Assembly: GCF_964204645.1 (NCBI RefSeq)
Contig: NC_134036.1
Location: 10,590,704 to 10,650,703, forward strand
From: Tubulanus polymorphus
Taxonomy: Eukaryota > Nemertea > Palaeonemertea > Tubulaniformes > Tubulanidae
Direction: 5' to 3'
Length of the DNA stretch: 60,000 nt
The notes under the pieces were generated by a model. It was not told where the DNA came from, made no database searches, and was given only the letters and a program-made list of their open reading frames with translations. A program made the position numbers and the translations under genes. Shown here in pieces: positions 20,790 to 33,229 of the stretch. Positions within the stretch are counted from its first letter, which is position 1, and each line of letters starts with the position of its first letter.

Positions 20790-22186
20790 CCAGGTGGCGC
20801 TGGTATACACTATGCCGTAACTATGTCTACTCTGCTGATAAACAAACGAACTCGACCTTGATAACAAATCGCCAGGTGATGGCGCGAGCCAATCCAGACG
20901 TCTAAACACGATTGCGTATGCGACCGCGAGAGCGGTCAGCTGTAACTATACGTCAGTAAGCTGCGTCTATAAATAACATAACTTGGTTTAAGAACGTGTG
21001 TATTGCTCGGTCGTTTTTCTCGTCACCGAATCGACTTCTTCATATGTTATTCGCCTCTTTAACCATTTAATCAATAAACCATCGATTGTTATCGAGCCCT
21101 AAACAAGAGAGAAAGTTTCTAACGAAAGTTATCGAATCCCCTCACCAAGAAATCAATATCTGCAAGCCTATGAAATTGTAAGATATAAAATAAACAGACG
21201 CTTTCTGCCCGCCGTATAAATCACCCTTCATGCAGGGTAAATCCATTGTCAAACATGACAATCACTTCAATATTCTATAAAACTTAATATTTTCCTATCC
21301 ATCAAATTCCATAGAAAACATAAAAGAACATTTTTCTCATCCCTAAACCGAAAATGGCTGGAAACGAGAGCGCACATAAATTTGTTCTAGTCTATTCTAA
21401 TCCAATAGTTACCACGGTTGCATGGTAACAGTGAGACCACTGACATTGGCGCAGAGATGATGTTTAGACGTCTCAATTGACTAGTCGGTCAAGGTCGGGG
21501 TTACCGCTCGCCAACAGACACAGTTACGCAATAGTGTTGGACGTCTTGCATTGATTATGAGCAGATGCGCCCAAGAGGACCAATAGTATACTCGCGCCAT
21601 CTAGCGAATAAGGTACAAGAAACGAATCAGTCATTGCAATTGAAAATGCCTTGTAATGTATTCACATAGCTGTATATAAATTAATGCAACTTAGTGACGT
21701 TGCTTACGGTCCAGGTTAAACGCTCACTAAAACGCCCACTTTAGCAGAAATAGTTATGCAATCGTGTTTTAACTTTTGCCATTCAGCGAGTTTTTTACCA
21801 GATATTCGATAGACCGAAGTCTAGACTTTAACTTCAATTTCATTACAAACAACAAATGGATCATTTAGGATACAGATTATATATCGTATAAAAGATAAAA
21901 TTCGTTCTACAAAAACAACATGCAGTCAATAACAATATATACATATAATAGCTTCAGTTACACACATGTTTTAATACTATGCGATCAGATTGCTCTCAAT
22001 ACTTTTAATACGAATACGAACATTCATTACACTCCAACCACTTCTATGGTATAGGGCGGAGGAAAAACAGTATTCATTTAGGAGGTAAATGAAAACGTAT
22101 TTCAACCCTTACAATACCACTACCGTATGTCATACGGTACAAATTGGCAAGCTAGCATACCCGTAACGTATGTGATACAGTATCAC
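20790..22186. other. Non-coding, nothing recognised
   Basis: No exon or recurring repeat was identified. The sequence has near-random codon composition in all frames. Near 22,118-22,180 a few short CGTATGT/ACATACG words recur, with a local imperfect hairpin. Confidence 0.4.
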
Positions 22187-22440
22187 TTAACCCTTCTTCT
22201 AGAAGGGCATATCTATCAGTATCAGCCGGTGCTGCAATCTGCATAAAATCCAAGATGGCAACAGCCAGGAAAAAAACAATTTGGCTGGATGAAACGGTTC
22301 AGCAGCTCGTATATGATGCTGACAGTGATGCTGGTGACTAGGAATTTGGTAGTGAACAAATTGAGAACACACACATCAATCAGACCGGACAAGACACGAG
22401 TTCATTCTTGAATTATACACGTCCGTAGTCATCGGGTTGA
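22187..22440 (+). pseudogene. 5' end of a decayed piggyBac-like transposon
   Basis: TTAACCCTTCTTCTAGAAGGG at 22,187-22,207 looks like a piggyBac-type terminus at its TTAA target. From an ATG at 22,255 a frame begins MATARKKTIW and soon reaches an acidic DADSDAG run, the usual style of a piggyBac transposase N-terminus. A TAG interrupts it at about 22,339 and the frame dies near 22,428. No DDD catalytic core and no right terminus follow, so only the first portion survives. Confidence 0.4.
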
Positions 22441-23339
22441 TAACCTAGAAAATATAGCTTACGAATTGAAGAGCGGAAAAACATTTTCACGGATTTGTTA
22501 AGATTTTTTCCTTCAAATGTCATTGACGACTTAATTCGTAAATTTCTATTCCACAGCTAGATAAAGTCCTGTTTAACCGATTAAACATTCTCAATCGACC
22601 TTTATAAACATCTCGAAGTGCACGCCGTTGACATGCAACCGAATTATCGAGTAGATTTCTTAAATACTATATTTCAGAGTTAGTTTATTTGCGTTTACTT
22701 AATTCAGTTGGTCTCTAGTAACATCTGCTGGGTCGATTATGCAATAGGCAATAACTGCCCTGACTGATAATGATATCAGAACACGTCAATTTCCCACTTG
22801 TCAGGCTCAGTGTTGTAGGTATCAAAGCCACAACTTACGTTATTGCCAGATGAAATAAAAAAGGCTTTACAATATTTTGTAATAAAGGTTTTATTTATTA
22901 AAATCTATGGGAAACATATGTTTGGGGATAACGTTCTTTCGGATGCCTAAGCAGACTCCGGGGACGCATTCGGAGTAACAAGTCTTGGAAGTCAAAGCGT
23001 CGTTTTGTAATTTTCAAACCAGAGATGTGACCCACTCGGTTACAGTGATTTACTTAGTTACCCCTGTGACTCGACCTTTCTATAATGTTTTAGTGATATA
23101 AGTATTAAACGTTAGATGGTGTTTGAGTGAATCAATGATTCTAGTAAGTAAAATCAATTTGCACTGATGTTGCCCAGCTCAGTCGAAATCATCATTCATC
23201 ATCGCCGTCGTCGTCTTTGTTTTCTCCATCATCGACATCAACATCGACATCAGCGTCTTATATTCAGTTGACTCCTTCCTGATTCAGGCGCCTTACAATC
23301 AGCTCACTCCTGACACCAAAGCGGATTCATTTCGATACG
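22441..23339. other. Non-coding, nothing recognised
   Basis: No supported gene. A run of ATC/GAC-type triplets lies near 23,190-23,260 (CATCATCGCCGTCGTCG, ATCGACATCAACATCGACAT), a simple-sequence tract just beyond the 3' end of the LINE. Confidence 0.4.
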
Positions 23340-25060
23340 AGCTAGGTTCAGTTCAAAGACGTTAAAATCAGATCTAGAATAAATGTTCTATAGGCAAGAT
23401 AAAACGGGCCATCAAGACGTAGAATGATATAAATATGGATTTGTATAGCGCAGCTTTCCATGTTAAAAAACAAAGTTCAATTGCGCTCCAGGGAATAGTA
23501 TTAGCTGAATAGTTTTGTTTTGATGTGAGATTTGAACTGTATATTCTCTTGAGTCGATGAACTGATTCGAGAAAATAGGTGCGTGGGATGAGAAGGCTCT
23601 GCCGCCAAATGTAGATGAGCTGAATGATGGTCCTGACATTTTGAATAGGTAAGATGATCGAAGTGTTCGCCAGTGATTAGATCAGCAATATAAGCCGGTG
23701 CTATTCCGGTAAGAGCTTTGAATACTAACAGTAGTGTTTTGAAGTCAATTCTTGCTTTTACTGGTAGCCAGTGTAACTGCATGTGCGCTGGAGTTATATG
23801 CTCTCGTTTTGGGGTGCGCAAAACTAATCGTGCTGCACAGTTTTGTAATTTCTGTAAGTTTCCACACAAGTCACTGGTTATTCAAGCCAGAAGGCTATTA
23901 CAGTAGTCCAGCCTAGACAAGACAAGAGCTTGGACAAGTGCCTTGGTAGCATTTCTATTCAGATTCTTTCTAGCTAATCCAATGTTACGAATGTGAAAAT
24001 ATCCGCTTTTCAAAACCGATTTCACATGTGCACTCAAAGACATTTCATGATCGAACATAACACCGATATTGCAGATCGGCGACTTTGAAACAGGGACACA
24101 AACACCCGCGACCATGAGAGGTTCAATGTCGGTAATACTGAGACGCTGCGATGTACCTAAGAGAAATACCTTAGTCTTTCCAGCATTTGCTTTGAGGAAA
24201 TTGTCGGTATACCATTTATACACCGCGACCAAACACTTCTCAACATTTGACAGTTGTTGATTTACACGTGATTGATCATGAACGGATTCAATTGCCTTGT
24301 ACACTTGGTTGTCATCTGCAAATCCGTGTCTATCAATATCAAATGATTTTATCAGTTCACCCAGAGGAAGCACATAGATAAGAAAGAGTAAGGGGCCCAA
24401 CACTGAGCCTTGTGGTACCCCACACTTTAACTCGTATGAATCAGAGGCGTGGCCGTTAACAGTAACATTCAATGTCCTGTGGGTGAGGTACGACTTGAAC
24501 CATTGTATACTTCCATCGATGCCTAGGTAATGTTTGATGGGAGAGAGTAACACAGTGTGATCTACCGTATCAAATGCCGCACTAAGATCGAGTAGTATCA
24601 GTATCACATTGAACCCTGATCGATGAGGGTACGAATGTCATCTTGCACCTTGAGCAAAGCTGTCTCTGTGCTATGGCTTGGTTTATAGGCTGATTGCAAG
24701 ACATCGTGAAGATGGTTACGATCCATGTACTCACGCAGTCGACTGGCTACAACTCTCTCGAGAACCTTAGACACAAATGAGAGATTACTAACTGGGCGAT
24801 AGTTCTGGAGAGACTCAGGATCCAGAGATGACTACTTGAGAATTGGTGTTACAATCGCTACCTTCGTGGAATCAGGTACAGATCCACTAGCCATTGACAA
24901 ATTCACAATGTAAGTCACAGCTGGCAATACACAATCCACAACGTTTTTGAATAACCAAGTCGGAAGTGGATCAAGTGCGCACGATTTGTTTGGAGCGCTC
25001 ATGATGATTTTGCGAACTTCATCATCATCTGTTTGTTCAAACTCGTTCATTATACACTCA
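23340..25060 (-). mobile_element. 5'-truncated CR1/L2-like non-LTR retrotransposon, dead
   Basis: The minus strand encodes the reverse transcriptase of a LINE. Landmarks in order: PNKSCALDPLPTWLFK (25,050 side), the NYRPVSNLS motif, the LLDLSAAFDTVDH motif, GVPQGSVLGPLLF and the catalytic FADD box (YADD variant). The C-terminal region with LHWLPVKARIDFK follows. This order and the C-terminal signature fit the CR1/L2/Jockey side of LINEs. Damage: a TAG at 24,829-24,831, a frameshift near 24,605 and a TGA at 23,882-23,884, all otherwise in one continuous reading. The endonuclease domain is missing (5' truncation). The 3' tail contains a GCGCTATACAAAT-like word near 23,440 that is typical of L2-type tails. 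Confidence 0.9.
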
Positions 25061-25405
25061 GATCACGCCTATGCTGGTGTGTTTCAGCATTATAACCCTC
25101 CATATCCACGGTATGGTCAACCTATCCCTATCAGATGCAACACACAAGAAATGATAATAAGCGAGGATTCAGTTCCTTTTCGAAGTTTTTATTATCGCAG
25201 TTTTCAATAGTATTGTTGTGTTGTGTCCATTTCATAACCGTAATTCTTGGAATTCTGAATTCTATAGGCCCCTAATCGTGTGGTACAATGACCTTTCAGA
25301 GTTCTTCTTTTTTAGCGAAGAAAAAAGTGTTATTCGTAAAACCTTCGCAACTCACCATTGAACGAGACCATCGAAATCGAGTTAAGGTGTTTTTCTAACT
25401 TTCAT

Positions 25406-25507
25406 ATGTTTTCTAAAAAGCTCCTCATGTTTGCTCTCGTAATGTTTGTGGTTGCTTCGGATGCGTACTCCGAAGAAGCTGCGCGCAAGTTACTAAAACT
25501 ATTTTGA
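25406..25507 (+). CDS. Short open frame with a signal-peptide-like start (33 aa)
   Basis: The ATG opens a frame with a basic start, then a hydrophobic core LLMFALVMFVVAS and a small-residue cleavage-like site. Only about 12 charged residues follow before TGA. The size is small for a secreted peptide, but the signal-like core is convincing by eye. A possible donor (CGCAA|GTTACT) lies inside it at about 25,487 and an acceptor (TTTTTGCAG) at 25,616, so it could be the first exon of a spliced gene. No family is recognised, and chance is a real alternative. Confidence 0.25.
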   Translation: MFSKKLLMFALVMFVVASDAYSEEAARKLLKLF

Positions 25508-26575
25508 ATCGCTGTATTCTGTGTCCACGTTTTCCCTTAAATCAAATTGGTCACTGTTTGAGACGTTACATGGGCGCGTCTACGAGATTGAAATGATGTA
25601 CCGTAATTTTTGCAGATTCACGACGATTTCGTCAAAGCAACGGACATTGTAAAGGTGGTTACAATGGAGATGACGCTGGTAGCGGAAGAGGAAAAAGTAA
25701 TTGATAGTCAAACCTATTACGTTATTGAAATTGGTTTTGAAACTAGTTTACGTTCAATTGTTTTCTTCTATCTAGGAGGCACAAAACGCGCATGCTATAC
25801 CCCTCATCTGTGCACAGCGTGGTACCCAGGCCGTTAATAGCTGAGACAAGCGGCATTTTTTGAAAAGTGCCCTCTTTACAAACATTTTTGTTATCATCCA
25901 ATAGAACAGCCCCTTTTTCAAAAATTATAATGTTAGATACGGCCCTGCATTCGTGTTTCTTTTGTCAAATATCATCCAAGATTTTTACCAATAAAACTTG
26001 GAGATTAAGTAATAACCGGGTACTGTTCGATGATTATTTAAATTTTCCAATCAAGTTTAGACGGGATTTTGAGAAATTTTATATTTTGGATACATTTGTA
26101 AGCTGTTCAATGGTTGGCTATGCATAGTCCTTATTAGTGCATACCAAATTACGATAAATTGTGTCATATCCAAGTTTTCTATTGAAACGATAATGTCGTC
26201 AGAGTACTACTGCATCAAGTTTTACCTCTAGGCCAGGGATACGCGTATAGTTTATGTAATCCGCACGAAACAAGCACGAACTCGCATGTAACATTTTGCA
26301 ATATTTCCAACTTCAATAACGTCGCTGTTAACAGACTTGCCGGAACAGAGAGATTTCCTATTGGACATTTGCACTCAGTTCCATGTTCGTAACTAAGTAG
26401 TAAATGTTCACATCTTTTACTTGAACGATTTAGCGGTATGAGTTGCGGGAACTGCGGTGGATGACGTTATTCGTCCGTCCATGACGTACCTTGTTGTGTC
26501 TGGTAGCTGTTGCGTCACTTCGCGGTCAATTCTAAACTCAAACTGTGAACTGTTTTGTGCTTAACTTTCGACTGT
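25508..26575. other. No supported gene
   Basis: The open frame after the acceptor at 25,616 (to 25,837) is rich in Val/Glu/Lys and could be an exon, but nothing confirms it. The frame at 25,867-26,127 has no features. The rest is unique sequence. Confidence 0.35.
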
Positions 26576-26941
26576 TTAGTGTGCGGGGACTGCGGTCTCG
26601 AATGAACTTTTTTCCGATTGGGTATCCAGAACTTTAAATGCGGTTTTATGATAAACTATATCATGAACTTTAATATGCGTTGTAGTGTCGAACTCTAAGA
26701 AATAGTTACTCGTTATAATGAATTGTTTACTAATGTTCTTTTTCAGGATTTGTTCTAGAGGTATCAGCGGGATATTCACGAGTTGGTTTAAATTCAAAAT
26801 TTCGGGACGAAATTTAAACTGGATAGGGAGTGTTGATCCACAGCTAGATTTTCGTAGTATTTGAAAATGTTTCGTAGTATTTAGAAATGTTCTTAATGTT
26901 GTTTCCGTATGCGTTGGGGTTACGTTAAAGCCGTCAGACAA
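26576..26941 (-). CDS. Unassigned 121-codon open frame
   Basis: A fairly long open frame for this stop-rich region, with ordered hydrophobic/polar alternation (IPLIPLEQILKKN, FIITSNYFLEFDTT, VHDIVYHKTAFKVLD) that looks more like a folded protein than random sequence. I do not recognise the family. It may be a fragment of a transposon-encoded protein. No splice sites or upstream exons were confirmed. Confidence 0.3.
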   Translation of the reverse strand: MSDGFNVTPTHTETTLRTFLNTTKHFQILRKSSCGSTLPIQFKFRPEILNLNQLVNIPLIPLEQILKKNISKQFIITSNYFLEFDTTTHIKVHDIVYHKTAFKVLDTQSEKSSFETAVPAH

Positions 26942-27199
26942 GAACGTACTAGTAGTAAGAATTACGAAAGTTCTTGTTTGATGCTTTCATCTACCAACGC
27001 AAACCATAAATCAGTCTATAAACAACAGTTCTTTCTCGGTTCTTCTGCTGTGAGATCTGGCAAACATTCAGAAAATCTTTATATAAAACTTTTAAATAGT
27101 GGAACCATATTTGGTTGGGTCGGAACAATGGAGTGTATTTATAATGAGGCTCGTGAAGGGATCACGCTGATACTTGATGATATTCCCGGCTACTTTCCG

Positions 27200-28435
27200 T
27201 AAAAGGAAAAACCGGAAGTTTAGGAAGATGTGGTTGTTTTGCTTATCCTGTATTAAAATAGAATTAGTTAAATTGTAGATAAAATAATTAGTATAAGTAT
27301 TTCAAATAATTTAAGAATTGATAATCAATCACAATGTATTCCGAATCGTAGTTAATTATAATAATTAAAAAAGAAACAATGAATTTGTACTGTAATTAGA
27401 AAAGAAAACAAAGTTTTGAAAAGATATTTAATTTGAGTAATCTAAATGTTGTTAAAGAACAAATTGTTAATAATCGCTAATGTTTTAGAAAAATTAATTT
27501 GTGTTAAATGTTAAAACTAGCTGTCTGAATTTTCTGTTGTCTGTATGCGCTTGTTGGTAATTCACAGACAATAGCTGCTCTCTCAACAACGACTAGCAAG
27601 GAGTGAGTAAATCACAACGCGTCATGACAGGAAGGTTGGAAGGAAAAAGTTAGTTTAGCAAATCAGTTTTGAAAATAATTTTAGATCAGCGAATCATTAA
27701 GGCCAAATTCTATATGACCAAAACAGTTATGACAGTAAGGTTGCTGCTCCTTGCCAAAAAGTCGAGTGGGAGAGTCGGTATTTTAAGAATGCCGATTCTT
27801 TCTATAAAAGGGACCCGCATCTTGAGAGAGCAGTCAATCGAGAGAATCTGTACCTTAGTAAGACGAGTGTCGACAGCAGGACAGGAGAAGCTTCGGAACG
27901 ATAGGGATTCATATACAATAGGGATTAGGAAAATCATTCTTTGTTCAAGGTAAATAAAATATATTATCTTCAATATTATCATCCGGTATTTCAATTTATT
28001 CATTCGGATTTGTGCACGGACACGTTCTCTCGCCAGGGCCTTACTCAAGTATTTTATAGATAACGATTAAAGAGAGGATTGTGACCGGTGTATCAATAGT
28101 AAGGAAGGATTTAGCAAAATAATATACATGTATACTTTTAATCGCGCTGTTGTTTTAATTTACCATTAATTAATTATTACTCACACAATCAGTTAGACAT
28201 CTGTCAATTCGACACCTGTGATAACAGTTTGTTTTGTAATTAATTGTGTGCTCAAACATGTCTATCAACTTTTATAGTATTATATAAATAGAATGTAAAT
28301 CCATGAACAGCAGTTGAGTTTGAGACGAGTCTTGAAGCCTGATCCATCTTGCAGGCAAATTCCCAAGCTACTCGATTGAGAATCTAAAGAATAAAATTGT
28401 CTACGTTTAGTGCTGAAAACTACTAGCTTTGTTCT
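27200..28435. promoter_or_regulatory. Promoter-like or solo-LTR-like region
   Basis: A strong TATA-type box, TCTATAAAAGGGACC, lies at about 27,800-27,814, followed by a GA-rich leader. A possible donor, CAAG|GTAAAT, is at about 27,949/27,950. A second TATAAATAG lies at about 28,283. Either these are promoters of unidentified genes or one is the promoter of a solo LTR; no matching second LTR was found in the window. Everything else in the stretch is AT-rich unique sequence. Confidence 0.3.
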
Positions 28436-28857
28436 CTCATTGTTGCATAACTCAGGATTTAATCGTAGCTGGAGCTTCCCCGAAAGACGAGTTAGAACAA
28501 TTAGTGTTGTTAAAATTACACGGTCTTACGTGAAAAACATTCGACCGTTCATGATGGCCGTCGGAGAATCAAGCAGCAAATACGTATTCACGACGAGAAG
28601 GGGCAGATTCTCTCGTCGTCCCTCATGAGCAAGTGCTACTACACAATTCGGTGGGAGATGTTTCCGAACAAGCAGAGGTTTCGCGTCAGCGACAAAAGGA
28701 AGTTGTTGATGTCGGCTCTGCGCGAAATGGGTGGCTCGCGCAAAGCAGCAGTGCTGGCCAAGCAGCTGGCGCATTCGCTTAAAACGGCCAATATTTCCAA
28801 AAATGGATGTATTTTTTCACCACAAATGGAGGAAATAATAATAAATCGAAAAGAATA
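28436..28857 (+). pseudogene. Frame-broken coding remnant, family unknown
   Basis: Two adjoining frames read like one protein. The first runs from about 28,455 (DLIVAGASPKDELEQLVLLK) to about 28,527. Then, after a one-base shift, a frame continues to the stop at 28,858 through HDEKGQIL, YYTIRWEMFPNK and MGGSRKAAVLAKQLAHSLK. GC content and codon pattern are clearly coding-like compared with the flanks. An acceptor-like TAACTCAG precedes the first part. The overlapping minus-strand frames are mirrors of it. No function is assigned. Confidence 0.35.
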
Positions 28858-29605
28858 AAATAAACACCGACAGAAGGCTCGATCGTGCATTCCTATGACA
28901 GACCCGAGTACGTGACACCAATCCTCGAGAACCATTCAATTCGTGCCAAACAGGTCGTCGAGTTTGATTCGACTATTCATCGAGACAGAGATCAAATATC
29001 GAATGCTACGATTTTAGCCTAAAATTTCGTACCAAAATGTTATCTAAACTATCCAATAATCTTTAGTGGAGATTCACTTTATATTTCCGTATACCTTTAT
29101 ACAATGGTGCAAACTCAATCTTAATGTTGAAGGATTTTGCTTCAGGAATTAAGAATATGGTCTAAGGCTTTGTGCAGTCACGCGGCACTATTGTGTAGTA
29201 GAGCGTATGGCAGGTCTCCAGTGAGTGATTCTCTATTGCATAGTCGTCTTTTTATACACACGTTCACCAGACATCGCCGCGTACCGTACACATCTACTCC
29301 GAGTGTAGAGAAAAATACTATAGTTTTTCCATCACTTGAGAAATTAACTCGGAGATTGATCACCGAACTACGTGTAAAGATCTACGGAATTCCTGCTGCG
29401 ATTTTCTTCAATTTCTTTGAGGAAATAAAACAAGAATAAAAAAAGTTTCCCAAACCCTCACCAATCAACTTAGAATAACAAACTAATATTGTAAGAAAAG
29501 TCGAAGGCCCCTGTTGGAATTACTCCGCAGCCTGGACCGGTATTGTGGGATAAATAAATAATTTGGCCAGAAACGACTAAATTAAACATAATTTACCCCA
29601 CACCA
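28858..29605. other. No supported gene
   Basis: A 100-codon frame at 29,137-29,439 shows no domain and is overlapped by a minus-strand frame of similar length. Left uncalled. Confidence 0.35.
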
Positions 29606-29830
29606 GATATTTCGTAGGACTCACGCATTAGTAACCTCATTCCAGGGAGGACAGTACTCTCGACTCGCTCGCTTACCGGAGATCAATTCACATCCTGACC
29701 CGCCTCCTCCGAGACTCGAACCTGGACCACAGCAGTGACACACTAGTCGCCGACCTACTAAGCCATCCGGTCCGCCCGAACATATTCGTCGGCCGCGACT
29801 GAACAAGTGGTGACGTCACCGACGCCTAGG
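29606..29830 (-). mobile_element. tRNA-derived SINE
   Basis: Read on the minus strand, a tRNA-like head carries box A (TGGCTTAGTAGG at about 29,751-29,766) and a near-consensus box B (GGTTCGAGTCT at 29,712-29,722), spaced as in a tRNA gene. A GC-rich body follows and then an AT-richer tail toward 29,606. The acceptor stem does not pair well, so it is a SINE promoter head rather than a tRNA gene. Confidence 0.75.
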
Positions 29831-30091
29831 ACAGCGTGAAGACAATTCGTCTGGTTTTCGCTTTTTAAGTGCTAATTTAGAACAGCAATAAAGAACAAAT
29901 ATGAAATACTGATTGTATTCAAATCCAAAATAACTTCAATGATCTTTGGTTTTATATAATTTATTTTATATCATCTATTGTCGACAATCTAAAATCCAAA
30001 ATCAATCAGTTCATAGATTCAACCTGACTATTATGATATTTGACATTTTTGGCATTTTAATCGTTTTTTTGTCAATTTATGATGTCCAGAC

Positions 30092-30247
30092 CGGCTCGTA
30101 TCAGAGTTGTAGATTAATCTAAAAACGATAATGTGAATCAAATGTCTATAACATGTATAAAATGATATATTAGTTATTTCATATATACTATAGGCATTTG
30201 ATTAACAGATTATTCTTACAGTATTTGCAACTCTGATACGAGCCCCT
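30092..30247. repeat. Small complete MITE with GGCTCGTATCAGAGTTG ends
   Basis: The terminal inverted repeats are GGCTCGTATCAGAGTTGTAG on the left and CAACTCTGATACGAGCC on the right. A second inner pair (AGATTAATC / GATTAACAGATTA) encloses an AT-rich centre. A half copy lies at 1,561-1,633. Confidence 0.85.
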
Positions 30248-30249
30248 GT

Positions 30250-31110
30250 GTCCTATACCACTTAGGAATTAGATAATGACAGATAATGACTAGACCTGAC
30301 CATCGATTCTATAGATATATCGTTAATTCCGTAAATTCCCCCGATTACATCAATATATAACAATTTGCTAAATTCAAATTCGATACTTAGTCGACTTTTT
30401 TCGTTAGATACGGTTACAAAAAGCGAACGCGAACCACCCGCTGCGTCTGATTGAAACTGCATCGCCATACAAGGATGACTGTGGCCCAGGCGCTGAATAA
30501 AAGATGCACACGGTGGTCCCGGGCTTGCGAACCCAGTAATGACCGATACTGATTCTGAGAGGTCCGGAATGTGGATTACCGGGTTTACATAGGATTTTAT
30601 CCAGTTTCAAATCCAGAGTTTCCAGTTTCAATAATCGGTTTACTAAGTGAGCAATTTATCATTATGTGTTAATGATAATTGCAGTGGTACATGTATATAC
30701 ACATATACGTTAGATTGAAAAAGTCAAACAACAAATATAAACCACTACAGCACCCGCATACATTAAAAAGGAATTCTGACAATTAACTTCTCATCTTTAT
30801 TTATAAGTCGTATCACAACAACCATCTTCAACTGAGATGCATTCCCAAGTTCCATTTGTCTTGTTGCACTAATTCTATCCTCCGAAAACACGCGTTCCTC
30901 AATCAAACACAGTGATTTTCTCGGAATTCGAACCGTCCGTGCACTGTTTAAAGGCGAATATATCCTCGATAATTATACACTGTCTTAAAACGTAACGAAA
31001 CCTGTAGTCAGCAACTTGTCTGTGGTTTTGGTTTAGTCAATGAACTCGAGTTCTATGGTTTAATTTTCACGATCAGATTCACCCAAGTCCATCCGATGAG
31101 AACAGCTTAC
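30250..31110. other. Non-coding, nothing recognised
   Basis: Minus-strand open frames at 30,262-30,631 have no domain and no splice context. No repeat copies were found. Confidence 0.35.
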
Positions 31111-31115
31111 CACCA

Positions 31116-31200
31116 ACAGTGGAACCTCGTTACAGCAAAGTTTACTGAACCAGAAAATATGTTCGTTATATCCAGTATGCAATTAATCAAATTTTCTTAC
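31116..31200. repeat. Terminal fragment of a pogo/Tigger-like (Tc1-mariner) element
   Basis: The word CAGTGGAACCTCGTTA followed by an ACCAGAAAATATGTTCGTTAT block resembles the ends of pogo/Tigger-type elements as I remember them. Only one end is present and no transposase is nearby. Confidence 0.4.
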
Positions 31201-31365
31201 TTGGGTCGAAATTCTATATTTGTTAAAACTCTTCAGTTGGCGTCGCCACGCCTCACGTGACAGCTTAAACAAAGAGACTAGGTCGTGGTCACGCCTCAAG
31301 TGACGGTTCCTATTACCCCCGATAGATGGCAAAGTAGTCAAGCCTGGCTGCTGACACTGAGTCAG

Positions 31366-31402
31366 TATGCTCTATAGAGAGCCAGTATGCTCTATAGAGA
31401 GC
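31366..31402. repeat. Perfect short tandem duplication
   Basis: The 19-base word AGTATGCTCTATAGAGAGC occurs back to back at about 31,366-31,402. Its TATAGAG/CTCTATA core is itself palindromic. Local slippage duplication. Confidence 0.7.
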
Positions 31403-31479
31403 TCACAAGCGATTGTATATACTCTACACACACAGCCAGTATGTACTGGTTGTCGTCGGCAACCAGGAATGTGAGTGTT

Positions 31480-32800
31480 GTATCAGCGGTTTTGGACCAT
31501 ATTCCTTGTTTCGACATATACCATACCCAGCTCAATTATCGCTTAGAACATATCAATCTTTGAACTAAACAAACTTGCAAAATGCAATCTTATCACTAAA
31601 TAAACTCTCAAATTAATGCTTGAATAAATTTGAACGATTTCTTTGAATTTCATTTGAATAAGTTTCATTTTTAGGAGCCTAATTATCTGAAAACCCTGGG
31701 TCATCTGGGGGGGTCAAGATGACCCCCAGATGACTCCCTGACACGTTTTATATCAAGGAAATGAGATATCTAGAGGATTCAGAGGATCAACATTGAGGAA
31801 ACCCAACGAAACCAAACAACTGAGAAGTGATTACGAAATCAGCGAAAATTGAGTGATTTTCACTTTTTTGAGACCCTGAGGATTTTTTGAAATTTCTGAA
31901 ATTTATGAAAGAAAATAGCTATTTACTATTTTATTTGTATAAGATTCTGGCTTCTAAAGTGCAATACAAAGACTTTTTTGGTTGCGTGACCTCAACTTGA
32001 CCTCAGGTTTTGGGGGGTCCTACCTTGCACCCGTAGGTCCAAACTTTTTATAACTAACATTTTCTGGTAGAGATACCTATTAGCTTCATAACAGATATTG
32101 GTTTTAGGAGGGTCTCTACACTGGAAATGTATCTAACTTTACATAGAAATCATAAGACAATAAAGGCCAAAATGAATTCCCCACATTGAATGGATAATGA
32201 AGAAATATATCCCCAGCGGAAAAATCCGATGAATCGTTGTATCCGAGTATGTTTGTAATGAGGTTTCACTGGTAGTGGGGAAACCCGTATGCCAGACACA
32301 TATCCACCATCAGTACGCTCGCTATATTTAATGTACGTACGAATAGAGGTGTAATGTGGCGTGGTCAGTAACCCGGTCAATAGCTTATGCGGCTCTAAGT
32401 CAACGCTTCAATGAAATCAAAATCATTGAATATGGCCGCTGCGTAAATTATATGACATCATCACCATAACGGTATCGAGAAGAGTGGTCGCCCTTTGAAG
32501 AAAATTTTAGAAGGTCTAGCGATATATGGCAACGGAAAGGAATTGCTGCATTGATTCGCCCCATCCGGAAAATGCAATTGCCATAATGTGAATCCACCTA
32601 TGACGTTATCAAACGTAGTTACACCAAAACCAAAGGAAATGACAATGACCAAATATATATTTATATATAAAGATATTCTTTATTCTGAATTAGAATATGG
32701 ATGAATTATTATCACAATCTGTCGCCTGGAAGGACATTCTAATAATACGTGAACTTCATCGTCCTGCTATTTGCGGTTTTGTGTTCGGTACTTTACCGGA
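31480..32800. other. Non-coding, with one strong palindrome
   Basis: A GGGTCATCTGGGGGGGTCAA...GACCCCCAGATGAC palindrome lies at about 31,697-31,733. Short open frames at 32,150-32,652 (minus) lack features. Confidence 0.4.
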
Positions 32801-33015
32801 GAAAAACTGATTGTCCACGTTCCATATGTATTCAGCGCTTTAGCTGAGACATCTGACACCAGACATTGGACATTTTATCAGCACACTTTCAAAAATTGAT
32901 CGTCCACACTTCAAACGTGTTCATTCTCCCCTTGAGACGTTCTTAATCGAAAACCAATTTCAAACACCAGGCATTAGATAGTCTATCAGCACACTTTCCA
33001 ATACATCATTTCATA
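32800..33015 (-). repeat. 120-base interspersed repeat, two copies, reverse orientation
   Basis: The reverse complement carries the same series found repeatedly in the phosphatase introns: GTGTGGACGATCA, GTGCTGATAAAATGTC, AATGTCTGGTG, then a TTCATTTTCAA-like end. Here copies are diverged and oriented opposite to the intronic ones. Confidence 0.75.
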
Positions 33016-33229
33016 CTGAATCGGTGAATGTCTTAAGGGATGGTTTTTAGGGCAGCAACGGAGTAGATTTGATTTTTAAAAAACACATATTGGCTTCAGA
33101 TACGTAAAAGATCAGTAAGGTTTTTTTTCTTAGAAAATTTGTGAATCGATTTACCCACAAAACTCGTAAAAACGAATCCCAAATATATTAATGATTAACC
33201 CAAAAAATCGTAATGAGTGTCCGCAAAAA

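Noticed and set aside
15300-23300. A second knottin gene after the duplicated upstream block
   Set aside because: I looked for a paired CC codon signature with flanking cysteines on the plus strand and found none with a valid acceptor and stop; the search was by eye, so a diverged copy could be missed.
28526-28935. Two minus-strand frames of 82 and 98 codons
   Set aside because: Mirrors of the more coding-like plus-strand remnant at 28,436-28,857.
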